This document shows positions 28,173-36,937 of a stretch of 63,022 nt of DNA, piece by piece; within the stretch, counting starts at the first letter, position 1, and each line of letters starts with the position of its first letter. Under the pieces are notes generated by a model. That model searched no databases, had not been told where the DNA came from, and saw nothing but the letters and a program-made list of their open reading frames with translations. Source of the DNA: 2-02-FULL-48-14 sp041645035 (lineage in GTDB: Bacteria > Patescibacteriota > Gracilibacteria > UBA1369 > 2-02-FULL-48-14). Location of the stretch: positions 1-63,022 of the forward strand of contig JBAZQU010000004.1 of the NCBI GenBank assembly GCA_041645035.1. The letters are read 5' to 3'. The position numbers were made by a program, and so were the translations under genes.

Positions 28173-28813
28173 AATTTCTTAAATGGTTCGCGCTCGCCTT
28201 TGTGGCCGGCTTCCTGCTGCCCCATTCTTACGGGTCGCTGCTGAGTGCGGATGTACTCGAAAGTACCTACGATGGTTCCAGTTTGGAGGACGCCATCAAG
28301 CAATACCACTTAGATAATAATGCCAAAGTAGACGAGTTTTTAGGATTGCTACTTGATGAGAATTTTGCGCAACCGGATTATGTGAGTTACCCGCCCGATT
28401 TGGAAGGTAGCACAGAGCCCGATTGCGAAGATAATGTTTCCACTTTTTGCTTGGCAGAAGCGCTGACTGCCAACTTAGAGGAGTTTGAAAAATTTCTCCA
28501 AAAAAATCAGAACAATTTGGATTTTGGGACCGCGGAAGACGATAGTATTGAACCCATTACCCTTGAGGATGCTTTTTCTGAGGCTTCCGCGCAACGCATA
28601 ACCGTAGACGAACAAGTGAAATTAGCGGAAGAAACACTTGATCTCACCTTAGCGCTTTATAACCAGATCCAGTTGGTTTATCCGGTGCATAAAGAAATGC
28701 TTGACCTTATAGAAAACCTGGATGATTACCGCGGAAATCTCGCAGAAATTCGCAATATCATTGAACTCTATCCTTCCAAATTTAATGGCGCCAGTACCGC
28801 CCAATGCAAATGA
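28157..28813 (+). CDS. Exported protein of unknown function (surface operon 3)
   Basis: A 218-residue protein with a signal peptide (WFALAFVAGFLLPHSYGSLLSA) and a mature helical, acidic region. It contains a Cys pair (DCEDNVSTFCLAEAL) and a C-terminal Cys. No known domain is recognised. It overlaps its neighbours on both sides by 16 and 4 bp. The shared design of the operon proteins (signal, helical, few Cys) suggests a complex that decorates or anchors the giant protein. Confidence 0.75.
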   Translation: MYHKVKFLKWFALAFVAGFLLPHSYGSLLSADVLESTYDGSSLEDAIKQYHLDNNAKVDEFLGLLLDENFAQPDYVSYPPDLEGSTEPDCEDNVSTFCLAEALTANLEEFEKFLQKNQNNLDFGTAEDDSIEPITLEDAFSEASAQRITVDEQVKLAEETLDLTLALYNQIQLVYPVHKEMLDLIENLDDYRGNLAEIRNIIELYPSKFNGASTAQCK

Positions 28814-30621
28814 AACGTTTTCTTCTTTTCAGCATCGGGATGGTGTTAAGTCTTACGGCCGGTATGGCGGTGAGTCAAGCGCTGATGTCCAGCGACGACC
28901 TGCTAACTGAAATGTTTTCGGAAGCCGGCATTAATACCGACACTTCAAATGATGCTAAGGAGCTTGAAACTCTGGCGAACAGCAAAGTGCCCTTTTCCGG
29001 CCTCTACCTTTATATGCTGCAAAATATCATGCATGGACCACGGGATGCCGCCATTGAGGAAATCGCGCAGCGTTACGACTACACCGCGGAACAAGTGGAA
29101 AGTATTGTGCTTAAAGGCGATGTGCAGCCCATTATCGAAAAACAAAAAACGCAGGCGGCAGAAGCGCAAGCATCGGAGATTACTGCCGATTTGGAAGAAG
29201 CGAACGCCCAAGGCCAAGAAGATGTGGACGCTTTTATTGCCGAGAATGATCTTAGTGACAACACGGAAGCTTACCTCCGCTGGTATTACGAAACCTACGA
29301 ACAGCCGCCGACCGTTAGTGACCTTGCGAAAGCGCTTACTACTGAATATTTGCTCGATTGGTATACCACCATCGGTGACGCTTATGACAAAGAACTTGTT
29401 TTTCAGCAGGATAATCGTCGCCTCGCGTACGAGGCACTTGCCAGCGAAATGTTCATGAATAACGATCTTAGCGATTCCGCGAATGTTGACCTTCTTTACG
29501 ACTTGGATCTTATTCACTATCTCCTATTTGGTGAACTCATCAACTATCCTGATCGCAGTGGCGATACCGACGTAGAAACCGCTTCGGAAGATTCTTCGGG
29601 AGAAGAAGTGATTTTGGCCACGGAGAGTACGGACGGGGGCGATTCTATTGATCCTTATACGTGTTTCGGCGATGAAGATTTGGTGAATGCTTTGACCACT
29701 TACCAAGAATCTCCTCCCGACACGGGGGATGCTTTACCGGAAGAAGAAGCCGCAATTGCTTACGATATTGATGGCGACGGTAGCATTGGCGACGGAAGCG
29801 TTGACAGTTCAAACAAATTTCTTGTAGACATCGAGGGTGCTTTTTCAGCCCTGGATGATTTTCTGACCGACATGGAAGTGGCTCCGGGAAATTGGAAACG
29901 CGCTTATCCTTGCAACGATGTATTTTGTATAGAAGTGAAGTTGATTAGCGAAACGGAAGATCCCGAAGTAGAAGACAGCACCCCTATGCAAGTGGATGAC
30001 TTTGAAGAGGATCAAAACTGCATCGCTTGTCACACGGCCTTCATTAAAGATCGCCTTGAAGAAACCATGAGTAAGAGTTTGGTGCCGAGCAAAATTTCTA
30101 TGAATTGGTTTGAAGACGCAACTTGTAAAGAGGCGGGAAAGTTTGTGAATTTGGACTTCAATGTTTATGTCATTAAAAAGCCCATCGACCTTGATACCGG
30201 CGATGAAATCGCTGAACAAGCCAACAAAGACATTGATGAATTTAAGACCACACTCTTCAACTTAGCCGGCCTTCCTCTCCCGGGTGGAACTAAAACCGTT
30301 CTGGGTAAAACCCTAAATGATTCGGCGTGTGAAAGTATATTGAGTCTTAATGATACTGCGGGTATTGAACGTTCCATTGATGATCTTCTTGGACAGTGCC
30401 AAAAGGCTGCGGAACAAAACACCCAGGCGATTCAGGAAGCTTTTGATGAGTTTGTTTTCGACACCCAATCCCAAAGCACCAGTGTTCTGTATGAACAAGT
30501 TTCCTCCGAGCTTTATACTCTGCTTCTTTATTTCCAAACTTTCCAAGAGGGGCTCAAGGCTACTTATGAAACTGATAATCCTCCACTGCCCGCCTTACTC
30601 AATAAAGGTTATTGCGAATGA
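28810..30621 (+). CDS. Exported acidic protein with one CxxCH motif (surface operon 4)
   Basis: A 603-residue protein with signal peptide FLLFSIGMVLSLTAGMAVSQA and a largely helical, strongly acidic mature part. DIDGDGSIGDGSVD resembles an EF-hand-type Ca-binding loop. NCIACH near residue 400 fits the CxxCH haem-c motif, but only once and without other cytochrome features. The ATG at 28810 forms an ATGA overlap with the preceding stop and is preferred over 28804. It overlaps the last operon gene by ATGA. Function unknown. Confidence 0.75.
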   Translation: MKRFLLFSIGMVLSLTAGMAVSQALMSSDDLLTEMFSEAGINTDTSNDAKELETLANSKVPFSGLYLYMLQNIMHGPRDAAIEEIAQRYDYTAEQVESIVLKGDVQPIIEKQKTQAAEAQASEITADLEEANAQGQEDVDAFIAENDLSDNTEAYLRWYYETYEQPPTVSDLAKALTTEYLLDWYTTIGDAYDKELVFQQDNRRLAYEALASEMFMNNDLSDSANVDLLYDLDLIHYLLFGELINYPDRSGDTDVETASEDSSGEEVILATESTDGGDSIDPYTCFGDEDLVNALTTYQESPPDTGDALPEEEAAIAYDIDGDGSIGDGSVDSSNKFLVDIEGAFSALDDFLTDMEVAPGNWKRAYPCNDVFCIEVKLISETEDPEVEDSTPMQVDDFEEDQNCIACHTAFIKDRLEETMSKSLVPSKISMNWFEDATCKEAGKFVNLDFNVYVIKKPIDLDTGDEIAEQANKDIDEFKTTLFNLAGLPLPGGTKTVLGKTLNDSACESILSLNDTAGIERSIDDLLGQCQKAAEQNTQAIQEAFDEFVFDTQSQSTSVLYEQVSSELYTLLLYFQTFQEGLKATYETDNPPLPALLNKGYCE

Positions 30622-31679
30622 AACCACTTTCTAAATCCATTTTCGCGTTTCTTCTCCTGATGGGGCTCACCCTCCCCGGCTTGTCTACACATGCTGCCAG
30701 TATTAGTGATGCGGCAAGTTGTCCGGATGATTACTATGGCTTCATTTTAACGGTACGTAGCGAAAATACTCGTAACCAAACGATTAAGGATGCGTTCACC
30801 ATGGGCTACTGCCAGCTTTTCGACATCATGGCCTTGGATGACGAGCTTGATAATTTGCGAGAAGGTTTCCGCGCTGCAGCTTTTGAATGTGCGGACACTA
30901 CTTCCTACAAAAAAGAGTATGTGCGAATTTTGCTTGAACAATATTTCGTGCGGAATATTCAAAAAAATAGTTCGGACGTAATTGATGTGGATGAGGCGGC
31001 TGAATACGACGCTCTCAAAGAGGCGCGACTCACCAAACTTAAAAAGGATATGTCTCAACTTTTTGTTGTAGAAGAAAATCGCGTGAGTGAAAGCACGTTA
31101 AACGATTATTTTGAAAACTGGGCGTCTAAATATGATGACCGCATCGGAGACTATAGCAAGTGTGAAGAAGGCGCGTGGACCGAGCTCACGGTAACTTGGA
31201 ATGATTTTGTGGAAACCATTAAAGAACTTAGCGTGGATATTGATACTTCCCATACTATTTCATTTAAAGACAATATTTCCGTGGACAATGATTTGGGCGC
31301 AGGTGTCAAAAAATTCCGCGATACGGGGAGAAGCATCCTAGACGGTTATGAATATTATAAAAACTTAATGGGTCTTGGCGAAGCCGAAGTGGAGGCTCCG
31401 GTTGATGTGAGTGATCTTTCCGGTAGTGACGAGACTTACACCTTTGGAACTATTCTCGAAGTTTTAGAAGAGGACGTCACTCGCGCCACAATCGAAGCCG
31501 AGAGTGTCGATCGCATGGCCAAATACAAGATTCTTTATGGTGAAGGCGGAGCTGTGGCCGCTACCGACATGCAAAGTATATTAGAGTATCTCAATCAAAT
31601 CATCAGCGAAAGTAATACCAAGGACTTCCCCACTATTATTACCGGGGTGTCGAAAATCTATGACAAACAATGTAACTAA
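30618..31679 (+). CDS. Exported protein of unknown function (surface operon 5)
   Basis: A 353-residue protein with signal peptide SIFAFLLLMGLTLPGLSTHA and a helical mature part with few cysteines (SCPDDYYGF, YCQLFD, CADTTSY, KCEEGAW). No family is recognised. The ATG at 30618 overlaps the preceding stop as ATGA and has AAAGG 9 nt upstream, so it is preferred over the TTG at 30612. It ends the giant-protein operon. Its 3' end overlaps the convergent zinc-ribbon gene by 4 bp. Confidence 0.75.
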   Translation: MKPLSKSIFAFLLLMGLTLPGLSTHAASISDAASCPDDYYGFILTVRSENTRNQTIKDAFTMGYCQLFDIMALDDELDNLREGFRAAAFECADTTSYKKEYVRILLEQYFVRNIQKNSSDVIDVDEAAEYDALKEARLTKLKKDMSQLFVVEENRVSESTLNDYFENWASKYDDRIGDYSKCEEGAWTELTVTWNDFVETIKELSVDIDTSHTISFKDNISVDNDLGAGVKKFRDTGRSILDGYEYYKNLMGLGEAEVEAPVDVSDLSGSDETYTFGTILEVLEEDVTRATIEAESVDRMAKYKILYGEGGAVAATDMQSILEYLNQIISESNTKDFPTIITGVSKIYDKQCN

Positions 31680-31846
31680 CGTGATAACAGGGAGAAGAAC
31701 GTGTGTTTTTTGTGAGCCATGGCGGGTTTTTTCTTTGTTTCCACCTCTACACTTTCGCGGGCGGGATTGAGGTCGACCATGCAGTAGGGACAAAGGTCCT
31801 TTCTCAGGGAAATCAATCTACCGCAGGAGAAGCAATTGAATAACAT
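31676..31846 (-). CDS. Small zinc-ribbon protein
   Basis: A 56-residue protein with CFSC (residues 5-8) and CPYC (19-22), a treble-clef or ribbon zinc site in two CxxC knuckles. A charged linker and a basic tail (KKKPAMAHKKHTFFSLLSR) follow. I do not recognise the family. It starts 32 nt after the stop of the helix-turn-helix gene, with a CTCGGC hairpin between them, so the two form a mini-operon. Its stop overlaps the last gene of the surface operon. Confidence 0.6.
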   Translation of the reverse strand: MLFNCFSCGRLISLRKDLCPYCMVDLNPARESVEVETKKKPAMAHKKHTFFSLLSR

Positions 31847-31861
31847 GTGGCGTGGAGGGTA

Positions 31862-31876
31862 CTCGGCGCAGCCGAG
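31862..31876 (-). repeat. CTCGGC hairpin, copy 2 (between small genes)
   Basis: CTCGGC-N3-GCCGAG (loop TGC on the minus strand), beginning 2 nt after the stop of the helix-turn-helix gene and ending 15 nt before the zinc-ribbon start. Confidence 0.8.
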
Positions 31877-31878
31877 TG

Positions 31879-32049
31879 TTAATTGATCTGTTTTTTAAGG
31901 AAATCATTGAGATCGTCTTCGCTGACGCGGTACACCCGACCGAACTTCACACACTTCAATTTTTTGCTTCGGATGAACTTCAGTACGGTCAAGTGGTGGA
32001 GCTGCAGGGCGTCCGCGACTTCTTCCGGGGTGAGGAGCCGCTTAATCAT
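31879..32049 (-). CDS. Excisionase/MerR-type small helix-turn-helix protein
   Basis: A 56-residue protein matching the excisionase-type winged-helix domain (HTH_17). LLTPEEVADALQLHHLTVLKFIRSKKLKCVK forms the helix-turn-helix, the wing is FGRVYRVSEDD, and LNDFLKK is the final helix. Such proteins are DNA-binding directionality factors or small regulators. No integrase is nearby. The upstream 180 bp is very AT-rich with repeated AAGTTTAA sites that could be its operator. It is co-transcribed with the zinc-ribbon gene. Confidence 0.8.
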   Translation of the reverse strand: MIKRLLTPEEVADALQLHHLTVLKFIRSKKLKCVKFGRVYRVSEDDLNDFLKKQIN

Positions 32050-32233
32050 TCGGTTTAATTATGCTTAACTTGGCCATACTTTATGCTCTCTAGTTTTGCT
32101 TTGCAATGTTTTTCTATGTTTTTGGTAAATAAGTATTGATAAGTTTAAAATAGTTATATTTTATACAAGTTTAAGGTTATTTATTAAATTTAGGTTAATT
32201 CTATTTAATCTAGTTAAACTTTGTAGGATTCTT
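32050..32233. promoter_or_regulatory. AT-rich gap with AAGTTTAA repeats
   Basis: The 184 bp between the small regulator and the MFS gene are strongly AT-rich. AAGTTTAA occurs at 32141-32148 and 32167-32174, and inverted (TTAAACTT) at 32214-32221. A CATAAT -10 candidate on the minus strand (32063-32058) ends 8 nt before the regulator start. No T-tract hairpin for the MFS gene is obvious. Confidence 0.4.
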
Positions 32234-33448
32234 TTAAAGTTCTTGAAGACGTTTTGCTTTCCGGTACACGAGCCAATAGCTCGCAATAATGGCCCCGAGT
32301 CCAATCAGTAAAGCTTGTTTTTCGGAAACAAAAACCAAGAGGATGCAAAGAAAGACGATTGCGAGAGTCCTCCCCGCCCAGATCAAAACATCTCTATAAA
32401 TGAGGCCCGGGTAAAAAGAGTGGTCGCCGGTGAGTTTCTCCATCGCCTCCAAATCCAGAACGTGTTCGGAAACGCGATAAATGGGTGAGGCCATGGTGAG
32501 TAAAAGAGAGAAAACAATAAAAAATACGGGTGAAATTTCCCAGAAAAAGAGCAAACCGGAACTCAGAGAAAGCAGCAGCACGGAATAAAGGAGGATCTTC
32601 ACTCGGTTTCCTTCGTGCCTTTTATGAGACAAGAAGATCAGTGTCATAATGGAAACGCCCCCAACTACGGTTTGCAAGATGCCGATATTAAGTACTGTTT
32701 TTAAAGAAAGCAGTGAGAGTGCGGGGTAAAGCGTGCTGCGAAAACCCCATGGAAGTGCGCCCGCCAGAATATAAGCCCGAATCGGCCTGAGTTTAGGGGC
32801 AAAAAGAAGACGTCCCCATTCGCTGTGAGGTATCCGTTTGGGTGTGTACTCGGGAAGTTTGAATAAAAAGGGAAACGAGCAGAGGTAAATAAAAGGCAAA
32901 ATCCAAAAGAGAATTTCAAAGGTTTCCAGATGAAAAACTTGTTCAGAGAGATAAAAGCTCAAAGTCGCCACCAACGGGGAAAGAATGGAAAAAATTTGAG
33001 TTCCCAGGCTCACCATGGAGGCATAGAAATCGCGATTTTGGTTGTTCGTGGTAATCATTTCGTAGCTGTGTACGCCCACCCAAAACATTCCGAGTCCGAG
33101 GCCGTTGAAAGCGGCAAATAGGAGTAAGTAAGAAAAATCGTGCGGTAAAAAAAGCAGGGACAAAAAGGAGAGGATATAAATGGTGAAAGCGCGCAAATAG
33201 TTGTATCGAAGAGAGATTTGTCGCTGCGCCACCATGTAGCCCCACCCCGAGAAACCTATGGCAACGAAGAAAAAGAACACCAGATTGTAAATCAATAGGC
33301 TGAGAAGCGACTGGGTTGCCATGAACACAAACACATTCAAAAAAAGCCCCACAATCACTTGAGAAAATTCATAAACCCAATATAAAAACACCATTGCCCG
33401 GGTTGAATCCGGCAATTCTCGAAAGCGGAGAAGGGTTTTCTGGAACAT
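32234..33448 (-). CDS. Major facilitator superfamily-type transporter
   Basis: A 404-residue integral membrane protein with about 12 transmembrane helices in two halves separated by a basic loop (KLPEYTPKRIPHSEWGR), which is the MFS layout. No diagnostic substrate motif is seen. The first loop lacks the classical GxxxDRxGRR signature. The substrate is unknown. It is probably transcribed alone from an extended -10 whose hexamer ends 7 nt before the ATG. Confidence 0.75.
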   Translation of the reverse strand: MFQKTLLRFRELPDSTRAMVFLYWVYEFSQVIVGLFLNVFVFMATQSLLSLLIYNLVFFFFVAIGFSGWGYMVAQRQISLRYNYLRAFTIYILSFLSLLFLPHDFSYLLLFAAFNGLGLGMFWVGVHSYEMITTNNQNRDFYASMVSLGTQIFSILSPLVATLSFYLSEQVFHLETFEILFWILPFIYLCSFPFLFKLPEYTPKRIPHSEWGRLLFAPKLRPIRAYILAGALPWGFRSTLYPALSLLSLKTVLNIGILQTVVGGVSIMTLIFLSHKRHEGNRVKILLYSVLLLSLSSGLLFFWEISPVFFIVFSLLLTMASPIYRVSEHVLDLEAMEKLTGDHSFYPGLIYRDVLIWAGRTLAIVFLCILLVFVSEKQALLIGLGAIIASYWLVYRKAKRLQEL

Positions 33449-33455
33449 TGATCCC

Positions 33456-33464
33456 AGTATAGCA
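33456..33464 (-). promoter_or_regulatory. Extended -10 of the MFS gene, leaderless
   Basis: TGC-TATACT on the minus strand (hexamer 33461-33456) with 7 nt to the ATG at 33448. The same nine bases occur at the pilus operon promoter. Confidence 0.55.
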
Positions 33465-33488
33465 AATCCTTAGGTTATTTTAATTAAA

Positions 33489-33516
33489 TTTGACAAAAAC
33501 ACACTTATGCTTTAAA
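33489..33516 (+). promoter_or_regulatory. Promoter before the split small gene
   Basis: A consensus TTGACA (33489-33494) is followed after 16 bp by TTTAAA (33511-33516), 26 nt before the ATG at 33543. The -10 is weak. Confidence 0.4.
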
Positions 33517-33542
33517 AAGCACCCTTAACTTAAAAACTGTTT

Positions 33543-33674
33543 ATGGCTGAATTGACGACTTCACCAACAAAGTCATCAGGGCCCCGTGAAGGCGGCGACG
33601 TTGCCATGGATGTTACGGTAAGAGGGCTGACACGGTTACAAAGGGAGGCGAACGCGGGCAGCTGCTTTGAATAG
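33543..33674 (+). CDS. Small ORF, N-terminal part of a possibly frameshifted gene
   Basis: Forty-three residues (MAELTTSPTKSSGPREGG...) end at a TAG in a region where another frame is already open. The frame shift needed to join it to the following 108-codon frame is +1, within 33631-33674. Together they would make a soluble basic protein of about 145 residues. A promoter precedes it. No homology is recognised. Confidence 0.4.
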   Translation: MAELTTSPTKSSGPREGGDVAMDVTVRGLTRLQREANAGSCFE

Positions 33675-33993
33675 GAGACGTTATAAAAGTGTGGCCGAAG
33701 GAAATGCTAATGCCGTGCGTGGTGTCGTAGCCGCTGCTCGAATGGATTTGATCGAAATGGATCAAGTCAGAGGGATCCTTGCGAGAAGACTTCAAGCGGC
33801 AATACAGAATTTCGCTCCAAAAACTGCTTTAGAAAGGGGAGCGCTCGCTTATTGGGAAGCCGCTATTAAAGATTTTGATGAAGGACGAGAGGCCACTGTA
33901 GTTTTTATTAAAAGACCAACGGATTCAGAAGTAGATACTGCGGGGAAAGGAGTTTTGGAAAAAGTGGTTGTACCTTTTTCGGTTGAGGCTTAA
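33667..33993 (+). CDS. Small helical protein, C-terminal part of a possibly frameshifted gene
   Basis: A 108-codon frame without a convincing start of its own (TTG at 33667, GTG at 33688) and without its own promoter. The product has a charged helical centre (MDLIEMDQVRGILARRLQAAIQNF) and a beta-rich tail. It is open back to 33631 and so overlaps the preceding small frame, which suggests one gene interrupted by a +1 shift. It overlaps the 3' end of uvrA by 4 bp. Function unknown. Confidence 0.5.
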   Translation: MNRRRYKSVAEGNANAVRGVVAAARMDLIEMDQVRGILARRLQAAIQNFAPKTALERGALAYWEAAIKDFDEGREATVVFIKRPTDSEVDTAGKGVLEKVVVPFSVEA

Positions 33994-36878
33994 ATCCCCT
34001 TCTTCTTGAGCCATTTACCGGTGTAGGAGGTTTTGTGTTTGGCGACTTCTTCAGGCGTACCGGTAACGACTATTTCCCCTCCTGCGTTCCCCCCATCAGG
34101 ACCCATGTCGATCACGTGGTCGGCGCATTTGATGAGATCGAGGTTGTGCTCTATGACGATAATGGTATTGCCCATATCCACGAGCTGCTGCAGCACTTCC
34201 ACAAGTCTTTTTACATCGTCAAAGTGGAGACCTGTGGTGGGCTCATCCAAAATATAGAGCGTTTTCCCGGTTGAGCGTTTGGAAAGTTCGGTGGAAAGTT
34301 TTATACGCTGCGCTTCTCCACCGGAAAGTGTGGTGGCGGATTGACCGAGATGGATGTAACCCAACCCTACTTTGGAAAGGGTCTCAAGTTTAGATTTTAT
34401 AGAAGGAATGGCATCGAAAAATTCCAGACATTCGTCCACGGTTCTGTCCAAAACATCAGCAATGCTTAAACCTCGATAGGTGATTTCAAGTGCTTCGCGA
34501 TTGTAGCGGCGGCCTTTGCAGGATTCACAGGACACATAAATGTCCGGCAAAAAGTGCATTTCGATTTTTTTGAGACCGTCTCCTTCACATACTTCGCAAC
34601 GTCCTCCCTTCACGTTAAAGGAGAAGCGGCCGGCCTTGTAGCCGCGCAGACGAGCCTCGGGGGTTTGTGCAAAGAGCTCACGTATATCGGTGAAGACACC
34701 CGTATAGGTTGCTGGATTTGAGCGCGGCGTACGCCCGATGGGCGATTGATCGATGTTGATGATTTTATCAAGATATTCGATGCCGCGAATTTCGCGATGC
34801 ACGCCGGCGAGAGCTTTATTTCGGTTGATCACGGCAGCCACTTTTTTCACAAGAATTTCATTTATCAGCGTGGATTTTCCGGACCCGGAGACACCCGTTA
34901 CGCTGATGAATGTACCTAATGGAAATTTCACATCAATATTTTTCAGATTGTTCTCGGCGGCACCCAAAATTTCCACAAATTTTCCATTTCCTTTGCGGCG
35001 TTTTTTAGGCATGGGAATTTCTTTTGCCCCGGAGAGATACTGACCGGTCATGGAATTTTTATTCTGCATAATTTCTTTGGGCGTACCGGCTGCAACGACT
35101 TCCCCACCATGCTTCCCGGCTCCCGGTCCTATGTCCAAAATGTAGTCGGCACTGAGCATGGTATCTATATCATGTTCCACCACAATCACCGTATTGCCGA
35201 TGTCGCGTAGAGTTATCAAAGTTTGAATAAGTTTTTCGTTGTCATTTTGATGCAGACCAATGGATGGTTCATCGAGCACATAGAGCACGCCCACCAAGCG
35301 AGATCCAATTTGCGTTGCCAAACGAATACGTTGCGCTTCTCCACCGGAAAGTGTGTTGGCGCTACGGTCGAGGGTGAGGTAAGAAACCCCCACATGATTG
35401 AGAAAGCCCAGACGGGAATAAACTTCGCGTAAAATAGGCTCTGCAATTACTTTTTGCATCGAAGAAAGCTTCAAACTCTTGAAGAAAACCTCTGCATCCG
35501 CGATGGAAAGTGCCGTCACATCGGAAATAGATTTCTCATCAATAGTCACTGCCAACATTTCCGGCTTGAGCCGTTCCCCCTCACAAGAAGGGCAAGGGAG
35601 CACACGCATGAATTGTTCAATTTTTCCACGCACATAATCGGAATCGGTTTCCAAAAAACGACGTTCCAAATTAGGAATTACTCCTTCGAATTTCGTTTGG
35701 AATTCACCCTTGGAGAAACCATCACCGGAAGTCATTTTGACAGTATATTTTTCCTCACCGGTTCCATACATCACTTTTTGTAGTTGGGCCTCGGTCAAAT
35801 GTGCCACCGCAGTATCCACCGAAAAGTGGAATCGTTTGGCCACTTCTTCCAAAATATTGTTGTACCAAGTAAGGTGTGAACTAGTGGCGGACCAAGGCAA
35901 AATAGCCCCTTCGGAGAGGCTGAGTTTTTTATTCGGCATCACAAGCTCAGGGTCGATTTCCAGCTTGGTTCCCAGCCCATGACATTCTTCACACGCCCCG
36001 TGCGGACTGTTGAAAGAAAAATTGCGTGGCTCAATTTCTGTGATGCTAACTTCAGGGTGATCATCACAAGCAAAAGTTTCGGAAAATTTTTGAAATTCTT
36101 TCGTTTCGTTGTCTAACACCATCATCACACCCTCCCCATGACGCAAAGTCATTTCCACGGAGTCTGCCAGACGTGTGAGATCCGGATTTGGAATTTCTAT
36201 TTTTTCGCCCGTAGAAAGTTTTTTGTATTCTTTTTTGAACTTCTTCACGGCAAGACGATCCACCACAATTTCAATGTCGTGAGATTTATTTTTGTCGATT
36301 TCAGGAAGTTCCACCACGGAATAAACTTCACCATCCACACGCACACGCACAAATCCTTCTTTTTTTATTCTTTCAAAAACCGCGGTGTGCTCACCTTTGC
36401 GTCCATGCACCACGGGCGCGAGCAATAAAATGCGGCGACCCTCTTCCATGGCTGAAATGTGATCCACAATTTGAGTGGCAGTCTGTCGCACAATGGGTCT
36501 TTTACATTTTGGACAGTGCGGAATACCTGCGCGAGCAAATAAAAGACGTAAATAATCATAAATTTCGGTCACGGTCCCCACGGTTGAGCGGGGATTGCGA
36601 GGTGCTGTTTTTTGATCGATGGAAATAGCCGGTGAAAGGCCTTCGATGGATTCCACGTCCGGTTTTTCCATGACTCCCAAAAACTGGCGAGCATAGGTCG
36701 AGAGTGATTCCACATAACGACGTTGTCCTTCCGCGTAAATGGTGTCAAAGGCGAGTGTCGATTTTCCGGATCCGGAAAGACCGGTGATCACCGTGAGTTT
36801 ATCGCGTGGAATTTCCACATCAATATTCTTCAAATTGTGCATTCGTGCGCCTTTGACCTTAATGCTGGATGCTTGCAT
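33990..36878 (-). CDS. uvrA: Excinuclease ABC subunit UvrA
   Basis: A 962-residue UvrA, the damage-recognition ATPase of nucleotide excision repair. The first Walker A GLSGSGKST is at residues 33-41 and the second GVSGSGKST near 650. Both ABC signatures are present as TLSGGEAQRI. Zinc modules are visible as CPKCKRP with CEECHG, CPSCEG, and CEVCEG with CESCKG. DEPSIGLHQND and DEPTTGLHFDD are the Walker B regions. Length is normal. No copy of the lexA-type palindrome is seen at its start. Confidence 0.97.
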   Translation of the reverse strand: MQASSIKVKGARMHNLKNIDVEIPRDKLTVITGLSGSGKSTLAFDTIYAEGQRRYVESLSTYARQFLGVMEKPDVESIEGLSPAISIDQKTAPRNPRSTVGTVTEIYDYLRLLFARAGIPHCPKCKRPIVRQTATQIVDHISAMEEGRRILLLAPVVHGRKGEHTAVFERIKKEGFVRVRVDGEVYSVVELPEIDKNKSHDIEIVVDRLAVKKFKKEYKKLSTGEKIEIPNPDLTRLADSVEMTLRHGEGVMMVLDNETKEFQKFSETFACDDHPEVSITEIEPRNFSFNSPHGACEECHGLGTKLEIDPELVMPNKKLSLSEGAILPWSATSSHLTWYNNILEEVAKRFHFSVDTAVAHLTEAQLQKVMYGTGEEKYTVKMTSGDGFSKGEFQTKFEGVIPNLERRFLETDSDYVRGKIEQFMRVLPCPSCEGERLKPEMLAVTIDEKSISDVTALSIADAEVFFKSLKLSSMQKVIAEPILREVYSRLGFLNHVGVSYLTLDRSANTLSGGEAQRIRLATQIGSRLVGVLYVLDEPSIGLHQNDNEKLIQTLITLRDIGNTVIVVEHDIDTMLSADYILDIGPGAGKHGGEVVAAGTPKEIMQNKNSMTGQYLSGAKEIPMPKKRRKGNGKFVEILGAAENNLKNIDVKFPLGTFISVTGVSGSGKSTLINEILVKKVAAVINRNKALAGVHREIRGIEYLDKIINIDQSPIGRTPRSNPATYTGVFTDIRELFAQTPEARLRGYKAGRFSFNVKGGRCEVCEGDGLKKIEMHFLPDIYVSCESCKGRRYNREALEITYRGLSIADVLDRTVDECLEFFDAIPSIKSKLETLSKVGLGYIHLGQSATTLSGGEAQRIKLSTELSKRSTGKTLYILDEPTTGLHFDDVKRLVEVLQQLVDMGNTIIVIEHNLDLIKCADHVIDMGPDGGNAGGEIVVTGTPEEVAKHKTSYTGKWLKKKGI

Positions 36879-36937
36879 GCGAAAAAAACATTTTATCTAA
36901 TATTCTCGGCCGAAGGATTCTAGCAGATTATTACGAT

